DNA from: Streptomyces regalis
GTDB lineage: Bacteria > Actinomycetota > Actinomycetes > Streptomycetales > Streptomycetaceae
Assembly: GCF_001509475.1 (NCBI RefSeq)
Contig: NZ_LLZG01000057.1
Coordinates: 1 to 17,575 of the forward strand
Direction of reading: 5' to 3'
DNA length: 17,575 nt
Position 1 is the first letter of the stretch. The number at the start of each line of letters is the position of its first letter. Shown piece after piece: positions 1-6,959 of this stretch. The notes beneath the pieces were generated by a model. It saw only the letters and a program-made list of their open reading frames with translations, was not told the DNA's origin and made no database searches. Made by a program: the position numbers and the translations under genes.

Positions 1-409
1 GAGCTGGTCCGTGGCGTTGCTGGGGGCGTGGTGGCGGTGGCAGGGGGCGGTGGGGCTGCCGTCTTCTCACACGCTTCGGCGCGCCGGCGGTTGCGGTGCC
101 GGCCTTCGTCATGGTGGGCGAGGCGTTGTGGTGGCCGTGCCGGCTGGGGGAAAGCGGTGATGGGACGCCCCGCATGCCCTGTCGTGGCCGATCCGGCACT
201 GGCCGCCGATCCCCCACCTGGCCGCCGATCGGGCACCCGGCCCCAGACTGGTCCCGCCCGCGCAGGTCGGCCCGACCCGCCGCCCCGGGCGATCGGTCGC
301 ACCCGCGGGCCCCAGGCCGTAGGGACCGGCCCGGTCCTGATGTCCGTACCACTCGGCGGGACGCCATCCGCGCGACGCCCTCGATCCGAAGCTGAGGTGA
401 GTCGGCGTC
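1..409. other. Leader region without an intact gene
   Basis: No frame here reads as a recognisable protein. Open frames exist on both strands, but they are Arg/Pro/Gly-rich and resemble no family I know, as chance open frames in high-GC DNA do. Visible structure: a 13-base direct repeat (CTGGCCGCCGATC at 199-211 and 218-230), a small palindrome (GGACCGG at 323-329 facing CCGGTCC at 331-337), and a stretch at 328-400 that resembles the end of a permease gene (separate entry). A Shine-Dalgarno-like GAGGTGAG lies at 394-401, before the first ATPase gene. Confidence 0.5.
328..400 (+). pseudogene. Decayed 3' end of a peptide ABC permease gene (DppC/OppC type)
   Basis: Codons 374-397 read DALDPKLR followed by TGA at 398-400, nine bases before the ATPase start. 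This is the kind of C-terminus and spacing expected of a DppC/OppC permease gene lying directly upstream of its ATPase. Going backwards, the reading breaks: DAIR is at 360-371, but two extra bases (372-373) separate it from DALDP. LG is at 352-357, with two more extra bases (358-359) before DAIR. VLMSV is at 334-348, and about four expected residues are missing after it. Removing the four bases yields LGDAIRDALDPKLR. A TGA at 338-340 closes the final frame upstream, and no permease helices or EAA motif are recognisable further up. It may be real decay, or the window may carry sequence errors. Confidence 0.4.
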
Positions 410-1384
410 ATGGTGCTCGAAGTGCGTGATCTGCAGGTGGAGTTCAGGATGCGGGACGGCGTCGCCAAAGCCGTCAACGGCGTCACCTACGGCGTGGACG
501 CGGGGGAGACGCTCGCCGTGCTCGGGGAGTCCGGGTCCGGGAAGTCGGTGACCGCGCAGGCGGTGATGGGGATCCTGGACATGCCGCCCGGGAGGATCAC
601 CGGGGGCGAGATCCTCTTCCAGGGGCGGGACCTGCTCAAGCTGAAGGAAGAGGAGCGGCGCAAGGTCCGCGGCGCCGAGTTGGCGATGATCTTCCAGGAC
701 GCCCTCTCGTCACTGAATCCCGTCCTGACCGTAGGGGACCAGCTCGGCGAGATGTTCGTCGTGCACCGGGGGATGTCGAGGAAGGACGCCCGGGCGAAGG
801 CCGTGGAGCTGATGGACCGGGTACGGATCCCGGCCGCGAGGGAGCGCGTGCGGCAGTACCCGCACCAGTTCTCCGGCGGTATGCGCCAGCGCATCATGAT
901 CGCGATGGCCCTCGCCCTCGAACCCGCCCTCATCATCGCCGACGAGCCCACGACGGCACTGGACGTCACCGTCCAGGCCCAGGTCATGGACCTGCTCGCG
1001 GACCTGCAGCGCGAGTACAACATGGGCCTCATCCTCATCACCCACGACCTCGGGGTGGTCGCCGACGTCGCCGACCGGATCGCCGTGATGTACGCGGGCC
1101 GGATCGTCGAGTCGGCGCCGGTGCACGACATCTACAAGGCGCCCGCACACCCGTACACCAAGGGCCTGCTGGAGTCGATCCCGCGCCTGGACCAGAAGGG
1201 CCAGGAGCTCTACGCCATCAAGGGCCTGCCCCCCAACCTCATGAACATCCCGCCGGGCTGCGCCTTCAACCCCCGCTGCCCGATGGCCCAGGACGTCTGC
1301 CGCACCGACGAGCCACCCCTGCACGAGGTGGACGAGGACCGCCGCAGCGCCTGCCACTTCTGGAGGGAGTGCCTGAATGGCTGA
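410..1384 (+). CDS. Peptide ABC transporter ATP-binding protein, DppD/OppD type
   Basis: This is one of the two ATPase subunits that power a di-/oligopeptide importer at the inner face of the membrane. Visible in 324 residues: Walker A GESGSGKS (39-46), Q-loop Gln96, signature FSGGMRQR (154-161), Walker B LIIADE (174-179), D-loop ALD (183-185) and switch His212. The C-terminal oligo_HPY region (about 230-315, with HPYTKGLL) holds four cysteines, C284, C290, C297 and C315, spaced like the [4Fe-4S] site described in DppD proteins. Length is typical of DppD. The ATG start follows GAGGTGAG. The stop overlaps the next gene by 8 bases, so the two ATPases are co-transcribed and probably translationally coupled. 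The binding protein and permeases are not in the window; only a possible remnant of a permease gene lies upstream. The peptide specificity cannot be read. Confidence 0.93.
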   Translation: MVLEVRDLQVEFRMRDGVAKAVNGVTYGVDAGETLAVLGESGSGKSVTAQAVMGILDMPPGRITGGEILFQGRDLLKLKEEERRKVRGAELAMIFQDALSSLNPVLTVGDQLGEMFVVHRGMSRKDARAKAVELMDRVRIPAARERVRQYPHQFSGGMRQRIMIAMALALEPALIIADEPTTALDVTVQAQVMDLLADLQREYNMGLILITHDLGVVADVADRIAVMYAGRIVESAPVHDIYKAPAHPYTKGLLESIPRLDQKGQELYAIKGLPPNLMNIPPGCAFNPRCPMAQDVCRTDEPPLHEVDEDRRSACHFWRECLNG

Positions 1385-2438
1385 GCCGATTCTGGAGGTC
1401 AGCGGGCTCTACAAGCACTACCCGCTCACCCAGGGCGTCCTGTTCAAGAAGCAGGTCGGCGCGGTCAAGGCCGTCGACGGCGTCGACTTCACGCTCCGCC
1501 GCGGCGAAACCCTCGGCATCGTCGGCGAGTCCGGCTGCGGCAAGTCCACGGTCGCCAAGATGCTGGTCAACCTGGAGCGCCCGACGGCCGGTTCGATCAA
1601 GTACAAGGGCGAGGACATCACCAAACTGTCCGGCCGCGCCCTGAAGGCCGTACGCCGCAACATCCAGATGGTGTTCCAGGACCCGTACACCTCCCTCAAC
1701 CCCCGGATGACGGTGGGCGACATCATCGGCGAGCCGTACGACATCCATCCCGAGGTGGCCCCGAAGGGCGACCGCCGCCGCAAGGTGCGGGACCTGCTGG
1801 ACGTGGTCGGCCTCAACCCCGAGTACATCAACCGCTATCCGCACCAGTTCTCCGGCGGCCAGCGCCAACGCATCGGCATCGCGAGAGGGTTGGCGCTGCG
1901 CCCGGAGGTCATCGTCGCCGACGAACCGGTCTCCGCGCTGGACGTCTCGGTCCAGGCCCAGGTCATCAACCTGATGGACCGCCTGCAGAACGAGTTCAAG
2001 CTCTCCTACGTCTTCATCGCCCACGACCTGTCCATCGTCCGGCACATCTCGGACCGGGTCGGGGTGATGTACCTCGGCCGGATCGTGGAGATCGGCAAGG
2101 ACGCCGAGATCTACGACCACCCCACGCACCCCTACACCCAGGCGCTGCTCTCCGCGGTCCCCGTCCCCGACCCCGAGGCCCGTGAACACCGCGAGCGCAT
2201 CATCCTCGCGGGTGACGTCCCGTCCCCGACGAACGTCCCCTCCGGCTGCCGCTTCCGCACCCGCTGCTGGAAGGCGCAGGAACGGTGCGTCCTGGAGGCG
2301 CCGCCGCTCACGGTGCCGTCGCATTTCGCGCAGGCGAGCGGTCCCGAGGCGCATGCCTCGGCCTGTCATTTCGCGGAGGCTGTACCGATCAGCCGCTCCG
2401 CGCCGGGGCAAGTCGTTCCGCCGGAGGCGGTGCCATAG
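1377..2438 (+). CDS. Peptide ABC transporter ATP-binding protein, DppF/OppF type
   Basis: This is the partner ATPase of the preceding gene, expected to form the heterodimer that drives peptide import. In 353 residues: Walker A GESGCGKS (50-57), Q-loop Gln101, signature FSGGQRQR (158-165), Walker B VIVADE (178-183), D-loop ALD (187-189) and switch His216. The oligo_HPY region begins at [12 protein letters not shown] (about 251-262). The N-terminal insertion before the core ([20 protein letters not shown]) is typical of the F subunit. It also carries four C-terminal cysteines (C291, C297, C304, C330), so a metal or Fe-S site is possible, although the last spacing is longer than in the D subunit. 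The ATG lies inside the end of the upstream gene, with GGAGGGAG at 1362-1369 as ribosome binding site. A 14-bp hairpin about 110 bases downstream ends the operon. Confidence 0.93.
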   Translation: MAEPILEVSGLYKHYPLTQGVLFKKQVGAVKAVDGVDFTLRRGETLGIVGESGCGKSTVAKMLVNLERPTAGSIKYKGEDITKLSGRALKAVRRNIQMVFQDPYTSLNPRMTVGDIIGEPYDIHPEVAPKGDRRRKVRDLLDVVGLNPEYINRYPHQFSGGQRQRIGIARGLALRPEVIVADEPVSALDVSVQAQVINLMDRLQNEFKLSYVFIAHDLSIVRHISDRVGVMYLGRIVEIGKDAEIYDHPTHPYTQALLSAVPVPDPEAREHRERIILAGDVPSPTNVPSGCRFRTRCWKAQERCVLEAPPLTVPSHFAQASGPEAHASACHFAEAVPISRSAPGQVVPPEAVP

Positions 2439-2545
2439 CCGTACAAACACACGCGAACCGCGTTAACACGCAGGCAACTCAGCCGACCCGATCCCGATAT
2501 ACGGACGCGTCAGTCTGAACAGCGTACGGCCGTGCGGGTGCCGTA

Positions 2546-2581
2546 AACGAGCCGGGGTGCGCCATGTCACCCCGGCTCGTT
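2546..2581 (+). terminator. Hairpin terminator after the ABC ATPase genes
   Basis: AACGAGCCGGGGTG (2546-2559) is perfectly complementary to CACCCCGGCTCGTT (2568-2581), leaving an 8-base loop. There is no T tract, which is usual for Streptomyces terminators. It ends 16 bases before the proposed start of the next gene. Confidence 0.75.
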
Positions 2582-2597
2582 GCTGTGCGGACACCGA

Positions 2598-2948
2598 ATG
2601 AGTACGGGTACTCAGGACCCCGGCCCGCCCCTGCGCAACGCTTGGCCCATGGAACGCCGGCCACGCGAACACGACGGACTGATCGCCGTCCTCGTAGGAC
2701 TCTTCGACGTCCTGCTCGTGATCATCCTTGGCTACGGCATGGTCGTCTCCGGCATCGGCGCCGGCTTCGACGAGTACGCCGACCAGCGGGCGGACGCCGC
2801 GCAGCACGACATCCTGGTCTTCACCGCCTGGCTGGTCGGCGGCGGCTTCGCCCTCGCCGCGGTGCTGCGCTACTGGAAGACCGGTGTCGTCCACCTCCTG
2901 ATCGCCGGTCTTCCTCTCCTGGTCTTCCTCGGCTCGCAGAGCAACTGA
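2598..2948 (+). CDS. Small membrane protein, three predicted helices, unknown function
   Basis: I do not recognise this 116-residue protein. It has a hydrophilic, Arg/Pro-rich N-terminus (1-27) followed by three hydrophobic segments at about 28-50 (LIAVLVGLFDVLLVIILGYG), 72-90 (ILVFTAWLVGGGFALAAVL) and 97-113 (GVVHLLIAGLPLLVFLG). An acidic loop (DEYADQRADAAQHD) lies between helices 1 and 2. The start is uncertain: ATG 2598 has no clear ribosome binding site and sits on a palindrome, while an in-frame ATG at 2649 would give 99 residues and keep all three helices. It stands alone between two hairpins, so it is probably its own transcription unit. The stop codon (2946-2948) lies inside the stem of the downstream hairpin. 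Codon use is typical of the window. Confidence 0.75.
   Translation: MSTGTQDPGPPLRNAWPMERRPREHDGLIAVLVGLFDVLLVIILGYGMVVSGIGAGFDEYADQRADAAQHDILVFTAWLVGGGFALAAVLRYWKTGVVHLLIAGLPLLVFLGSQSN
2599..2614. promoter_or_regulatory. Palindrome overlapping the possible start of the small membrane protein
   Basis: TGAGTAC-GG-GTACTCA has perfect 7-base arms and overlaps the candidate ATG at 2598. It could be an operator or an mRNA hairpin. If it is an operator, the later ATG at 2649 would be the better start. No regulator can be assigned from sequence. Confidence 0.35.
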
Positions 2949-2990
2949 CCCGGCTACGGGTCAGTTGCACGGGGTCAGTTGCACGGGGTC
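2941..2990. terminator. Convergent-gene hairpin with a duplicated right arm
   Basis: GCAACTGACCC (2941-2951) pairs perfectly with GGGTCAGTTGC (2958-2968) across a 6-base loop. The right arm recurs at 2972-2982 and in part at 2986-2992, as a tandem repeat with a 14-base unit (GGGGTCAGTTGCAC). The left arm can therefore pair with more than one partner. The element sits between the stops of two convergent genes and overlaps the end of the plus-strand one, so it probably terminates transcription from both sides. Confidence 0.65.
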
Positions 2991-5109
2991 AGTTCAGCCC
3001 CAGCGACCTCTTCAGGAAGTCGAGCTGGAGCAGCAGCAGATTCTCCGCGACCTCCTCCTGCGGAGTCATATGCGTCACGCCGGACAGCGGCAGCACCTCG
3101 TGCGGGCGGCCCGCGGCGAGCAGGGCCGAGGACAGGCGCAGTGAGTGGGCGACCACCACATTGTCGTCCGCCAGCCCGTGGACGATCATCATCGGGCGGG
3201 CCGGCTCGGCCGGGTCCACCAGGCCGGCGTCGTCGATCAGCGAGTTGCGCCGGTAGACCTCCGGCTGCTCCTCGGGGTGTCCGACGTAACGCTCCTGATA
3301 GTGGGTGTCGTACAGGCGCAGATCGGTGACCGGGGCGCCGACCACCGCCGCGTGGAAGACGTCCGGGCGGCGCAGCACCGCGAGCCCCGCCAGATAGCCG
3401 CCGAACGACCAGCCGCGGATGGCCACGCGGGTCAGGTCGAGCGGGAACCGCTCGGCGAGCGCCTGGAGCGCATCGACCTGGTCCTGCACCACGACGGCCG
3501 CGATCTCGTCCTTGACCGCCTTCTCCCACGCGGGTGAGCGCCCCGGCGTACCCCGCCCGTCCGCGACGACCACCGCGAACCCCTGGTCGGCGAACCACTG
3601 CGAGGTGAGGTGGGCGTTGTGTGCGGCGACCACCCTGGAGGCGTGCGGTCCCCCGTAGGGATCCAGCAAAACCGGGAGCGGGGTGTCACCGGCGTAGTCC
3701 CGAGGCATAAGCACGGCGCACGGGATGCGACGTGCGCCCCCTTCGGTGAGGGTGATGCGCGGGGTCAAACCGGGATCTTCGGCATACGACCGAACCGTCG
3801 CCGTCTGCTTCCCGTCCCGCAGGACCTGGACCCGCGCCCCGGGCCGGTCGAGGGCGTGCGACGCCAGCACGGTCACGCCCCCGGCACGCACCGCCGAGTG
3901 CACGCCGGCCTCCTGCGACACGCGCTCCACGCCGAGCTCGTTCACCCGATACACATGCACTTCACCGATCTCGGTGTCGGTCGCGGCCTCACCCGCCGAT
4001 GCCGAGACCAGCACGTCGTCGTCGGAGACGTCCAGCACCGCGCGGACGTGCAACTGCGGTCCCGTCAGCGGGCGTTCGCCCACCGTGAGTACCCGTGCGC
4101 CACCCTCGTCGGCGATGCGCACCAGCTGTCCGGAAGGGCTCCAGCAGGGCACGCCAGGGAAAAGTTCCAGCCATTGTGGATCTTCGTCGGCGTGCACCAT
4201 CCGGGTCGCCCCGGTCGCCGGGTCCACGGCCAGGAACAGCTGGCTGCGCTGGTCCCGCGCCTGGACGAGCAGCAGCGGCGCACCCGCCGCTGACCAGTGC
4301 ACTCGTGCCAGATAGGGGTACCGCGCCCGGTCCCACGCGACCTCCGTGCGCGCCCCGTCCAGACCGATCACGAACAGCCGTACGTCCGCGTTCGCGGTCC
4401 CCGCCGCGGGATAGGCCACCTGCTGCGGCTCGCGCTCCGGACGTGCCGGGTCGGAGATCCACCACCGCTGCACCGGCGTGTCGTCCAGGCGCGCCACGAG
4501 CAGCCGGTCCGATTCCGGACCCCACCAAAAGCCCCGGTAGCGCCCCATCTCCTCGGCGGCGATGAACTCGGCGAGCCCATAGGCGACCCCGTCCGACTCC
4601 GGTTCGGCGAGCGCACGGTCGCCCTCGCCCTCGGCGCCCACCACCCGCAGGGCGCCCTGTGCGACGTACGCGATGTGCCGTCCGTCGGGGGAGGGGCGCG
4701 GGTCGATCACCGGCCCGGGCACCCGGAGTTCGCGTGCCGTGCCGGCCCGTAGCTCCGCCGTGAAAAGCCGCCCTGACAAGGCAAAAGACGCCAACTCCAC
4801 GGCATCGTCGGTGGCATGGCCGACGATGCCGGCGCCGGCCTCACGGCTGCGCTCACGCCGTGCCCGCTCCTCGGGCGAGAGGTCTTCCGAGGCGCCGCCC
4901 AGCAGGGCGCGCGGGTCGGCCGCCAGGCGCTCCCCGCCGTCCACCGTGTCGAGCACCCACAGCGAACTCGCCGGATCCGTACCGGAGGTGGAGCGCAGGA
5001 ACACGACGCGGGAACCGTCGGGCGCCACCGCGAACGCGCGCGGCGCGCCGAACGTGAACCTCTGGGTGCGGGCATGCCGTCGGGGGAAGGAGACAGGCTC
5101 GGTCGTCAT
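2989..5109 (-). CDS. S9 family serine peptidase, dipeptidyl-peptidase IV-like
   Basis: This 706-residue protein has the two-domain S9 plan: a propeller-type N-terminal part (about 1-450) and an alpha/beta-hydrolase domain (about 460-706). The catalytic triad reads as Ser568 in GWSFGG (566-571), Asp648 in HGLADDNV and His680 in SGVTHMT; YGGPH (485-489) would form the oxyanion region. FIAAEEMGRYRGFWWGP (about 182-198) matches the double-glutamate motif with which DPP-IV enzymes hold the substrate amino terminus, so removal of N-terminal dipeptides, often Xaa-Pro, is more likely than endo-type prolyl oligopeptidase action. No signal peptide is visible, suggesting a cytoplasmic enzyme that trims imported peptides. 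That would fit the nearby peptide importer, but this is inference. The ATG has no Shine-Dalgarno; TATGGT ends six bases before it, so a leaderless mRNA is likely. Confidence 0.9.
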   Translation of the reverse strand: MTTEPVSFPRRHARTQRFTFGAPRAFAVAPDGSRVVFLRSTSGTDPASSLWVLDTVDGGERLAADPRALLGGASEDLSPEERARRERSREAGAGIVGHATDDAVELASFALSGRLFTAELRAGTARELRVPGPVIDPRPSPDGRHIAYVAQGALRVVGAEGEGDRALAEPESDGVAYGLAEFIAAEEMGRYRGFWWGPESDRLLVARLDDTPVQRWWISDPARPEREPQQVAYPAAGTANADVRLFVIGLDGARTEVAWDRARYPYLARVHWSAAGAPLLLVQARDQRSQLFLAVDPATGATRMVHADEDPQWLELFPGVPCWSPSGQLVRIADEGGARVLTVGERPLTGPQLHVRAVLDVSDDDVLVSASAGEAATDTEIGEVHVYRVNELGVERVSQEAGVHSAVRAGGVTVLASHALDRPGARVQVLRDGKQTATVRSYAEDPGLTPRITLTEGGARRIPCAVLMPRDYAGDTPLPVLLDPYGGPHASRVVAAHNAHLTSQWFADQGFAVVVADGRGTPGRSPAWEKAVKDEIAAVVVQDQVDALQALAERFPLDLTRVAIRGWSFGGYLAGLAVLRRPDVFHAAVVGAPVTDLRLYDTHYQERYVGHPEEQPEVYRRNSLIDDAGLVDPAEPARPMMIVHGLADDNVVVAHSLRLSSALLAAGRPHEVLPLSGVTHMTPQEEVAENLLLLQLDFLKRSLGLN

Positions 5110-5270
5110 GCCATGACCATATTGGCCAGTGCGCCCCCTTGTGCGGCTGTGCGCCGATCGATGCGCACGTACGGATAGTTATGATCACTAGCGCATAGTG
5201 GGTATGAACCTGCTGGCTGCTGCATGGATTTATCTGCCCCCATAGACCGACCCCCGCCCTTGGGATTCTT

Positions 5271-5278
5271 GGAGGTGA
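5271..5278 (+). promoter_or_regulatory. Strong ribosome binding site fixing a GTG start
   Basis: GGAGGTGA lies six bases before GTG 5285 and is close to a perfect anti-16S match. It is the main reason to accept the 64-codon gene that follows. Confidence 0.8.
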
Positions 5279-5284
5279 GCCGCC

Positions 5285-5479
5285 GTGGCACTCTCGATTT
5301 CGGCGGTGGTGCTGCTGGCGATCATCGTCTTCCTGCTGATCAAGAAATCAGGGCTGAAGGCCGGCCATGCGGTGGTCTGCATGCTGCTCGGCTTCTACCT
5401 GGCGTCCTCGACCGTCGCGCCCACCATCAGTGAGCTGACGACGAACATCGCGGGCATGATCGGCAGCATCAAGTTCTGA
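5285..5479 (+). CDS. 64-residue membrane peptide, unknown function
   Basis: The gene starts with GTG behind a near-ideal ribosome binding site. The product has two hydrophobic segments, about 4-19 (SISAVVLLAIIVFLLI) and 25-42 (KAGHAVVCMLLGFYLAS), joined by a short basic turn (KKSGLK). The C-terminus (about 43-64) is weakly amphipathic, with PTISELTTNIAGMIG. It stands alone: its upstream neighbour is divergent, and a perfect palindrome 11 bases after its stop probably ends the transcript. I know similar tiny proteins only as hypotheticals in streptomycetes and do not assign a function. The strong ribosome binding site, codon use and hydrophobicity pattern make it a believable gene. Confidence 0.75.
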   Translation: MALSISAVVLLAIIVFLLIKKSGLKAGHAVVCMLLGFYLASSTVAPTISELTTNIAGMIGSIKF

Positions 5480-5489
5480 GCCGCGCCTT

Positions 5490-5515
5490 CTGACAGCGCC
5501 GCGCGGCGCTGTCAG
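5490..5515. terminator. 26-base perfect palindrome
   Basis: CTGACAGCGCCGC is followed directly by its exact reverse complement. As RNA it folds to an 11-bp stem with a 4-base loop. It lies 11 bases after the membrane-peptide stop and 23 bases before the mshB ATG, so it is probably a terminator. Its perfect symmetry would also suit an operator. Confidence 0.6.
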
Positions 5516-5525
5516 TGTCGCCTCG

Positions 5526-5531
5526 TAGGCT
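5526..5531 (+). promoter_or_regulatory. Candidate -10 hexamer for leaderless mshB
   Basis: TAGGCT ends seven bases before ATG 5539, which would place transcription start at or next to the A of the ATG. No Shine-Dalgarno precedes this ATG. A matching -35 is not obvious. Confidence 0.4.
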
Positions 5532-5538
5532 GGGGCCC

Positions 5539-6402
5539 ATGACGGAACTGCCCGACCGGCGTCTGCTGCTGGTGCACGCGCACCCGGATGACGAGTCGAT
5601 CAACAACGGCGCGACCATGGCCAAGTACGCGGCCGAGGGTGCCCACGTGACCCTGGTCACCTGCACCCTCGGCGAGCACGGCGAGGTCATTCCCCCCGAG
5701 CTTCAGCACCTGACCGGTGCCGATCTGGGCGCACACCGCCTGGGCGAGCTCACCGCCGCGATGCGCGAGCTCGGCGTCGAGGACTTCCGTCTCCTCGGCG
5801 GAAAGGGTCGCTACGAGGACTCGGGAATGATGGGCATCGCCGACAACGACGACCCGGCCAGCCTCTGGCAGGCGGACGTCGACGACGCGGCCCGGGCGCT
5901 CGTCGAGGTGATCCTCGAGGTACGCCCCCAGGTCCTCGTCACCTACGACCCCGACGGCGGCTACGGCCACCCGGACCACATCCAGGCCCACCGCATCGCC
6001 ATGCGCGCGGCCGAGCTGGCCGTCGATGCCGGGTGGGAGATCCCCAAGATCTACTGGAACCGCGTCCCGCGCACGGTCGCCGAGGAGGCCTTCGCCCGGC
6101 TTCAGGTGGATCTGCCCGGGTTGCCGTTCAGCAAGGCCGCCACCGTGGACGACGTACCGGGCGTCGTCGACGACGAGCGGATCACCACCGTCATCGACGG
6201 CACCGCGTACGCCGCCGCCAAGGCCGCCGCGATGATCGCGCATGGCACGCAGATCGACGTGGCCGAGCTGTACTTCGCGCTCTCCAACGAACTCGCGCAA
6301 CCCCTCTTCACCACCGAGTACTACGAGTTGGTGCACGGGGAGCGGGGGGCGCGGACGGAGTCCGACCTGTTCGCCGGTGTGACCCTCGGGGAGGCGTCAT
6401 GA
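5539..6402 (+). CDS. mshB: N-acetyl-1-D-myo-inositol-2-amino-2-deoxy-alpha-D-glucopyranoside deacetylase
   Basis: MshB is the zinc hydrolase that removes the acetyl group from GlcNAc-inositol, the deacetylation step of mycothiol synthesis, in the cytoplasm. The 287-residue product is the usual length. The LmbE-type zinc motif is AHPDDE (14-19): His15 and Asp18 would bind zinc and Asp17 would be the base. GYGHPDH (141-147) supplies His147 as third ligand and His144 as the proposed acid. [11 protein letters not shown] and the [13 protein letters not shown] stretch point to MshB rather than the related amidase Mca. An upstream in-frame GTG (5515) is less likely because it lies on the edge of the palindrome. 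The stop overlaps the next start by four bases (ATGA), so the following membrane protein is co-translated. Confidence 0.92.
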   Translation: MTELPDRRLLLVHAHPDDESINNGATMAKYAAEGAHVTLVTCTLGEHGEVIPPELQHLTGADLGAHRLGELTAAMRELGVEDFRLLGGKGRYEDSGMMGIADNDDPASLWQADVDDAARALVEVILEVRPQVLVTYDPDGGYGHPDHIQAHRIAMRAAELAVDAGWEIPKIYWNRVPRTVAEEAFARLQVDLPGLPFSKAATVDDVPGVVDDERITTVIDGTAYAAAKAAAMIAHGTQIDVAELYFALSNELAQPLFTTEYYELVHGERGARTESDLFAGVTLGEAS

Positions 6403-6800
6403 GCTCGATGCTCGCCCAGCCGCTGAAGCGGCCTTCCGGCCTGCGGGCCCTCGCCTACCTCGGGCTGTTCGTGCTCGGCGCGGTGGTCGGCGTGGCCGGG
6501 GGCCTGGTGCAGCCCGCGTGGTTCCCGGGCGGCCTGCTGCTCGCCCTCGCCGGCGAGGCCGGGCTCTGTCTGGGCGGCGGCCGGGCGGCGGGCAGCAGGG
6601 CCGGGGCCGTCGCGCCCGCCGGCGGCTGGATGATCGCCGTCATTCTGCTCACCGCCAGCCGCCCGGAAGGCGACTTCGTGTTCGGCACCGGCGCCGCCTC
6701 CTACCTCTTCCTGCTCGGCGGCATGGCTGTGGCTGTGATCTGCGCCACCCTCGCCCCGGTGCGGCAACCAGGCGGCGACCGCGTCCGACTTGGCAAGTGA
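6399..6800 (+). CDS. Four-helix membrane protein downstream of mshB (probably DUF6113)
   Basis: This 133-residue protein starts at an ATG that overlaps the mshB stop, with GGGGAGG (about 6389-6395) as ribosome binding site. Hydrophobic segments lie at about 15-37 ([22 protein letters not shown]), 42-60, 74-87 and 101-119 ([19 protein letters not shown]). The loops are short; loop 2-3 is Gly/Arg-rich and loop 3-4 contains [13 protein letters not shown] recall a conserved streptomycete family of this type beside mshB, named DUF6113, but could not check it. A role linked to mycothiol is suggested only by the overlap. No enzyme or transporter motif is visible. Confidence 0.8.
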   Translation: MSSMLAQPLKRPSGLRALAYLGLFVLGAVVGVAGGLVQPAWFPGGLLLALAGEAGLCLGGGRAAGSRAGAVAPAGGWMIAVILLTASRPEGDFVFGTGAASYLFLLGGMAVAVICATLAPVRQPGGDRVRLGK

Positions 6801-6959
6801 CGTACCACTTCTCCCTGCCGCACTCGTGCGAGTCCCGTGTGGGTTTCCCAGGCGGTCGTGGGATACAGGCCGGAAGTGGCCAGTATGGTGGTGCGCGCCG
6901 CCGAGCCGTCCGAAGCAATGAGGTCGAACAGGCGGTGGAGCCAACCGGGAGAACCTGCC

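Noticed and set aside
28..429. 133-codon frame at the window start as a possible gene
   Set aside because: Low-complexity Arg/Pro/Gly composition, no ribosome binding site, overlaps the true ATPase start, and its end carries permease motifs in other frames.
1266..2450. Long minus-strand open frame over the second ABC ATPase
   Set aside because: Antisense shadow: the plus strand encodes every ABC motif in order.
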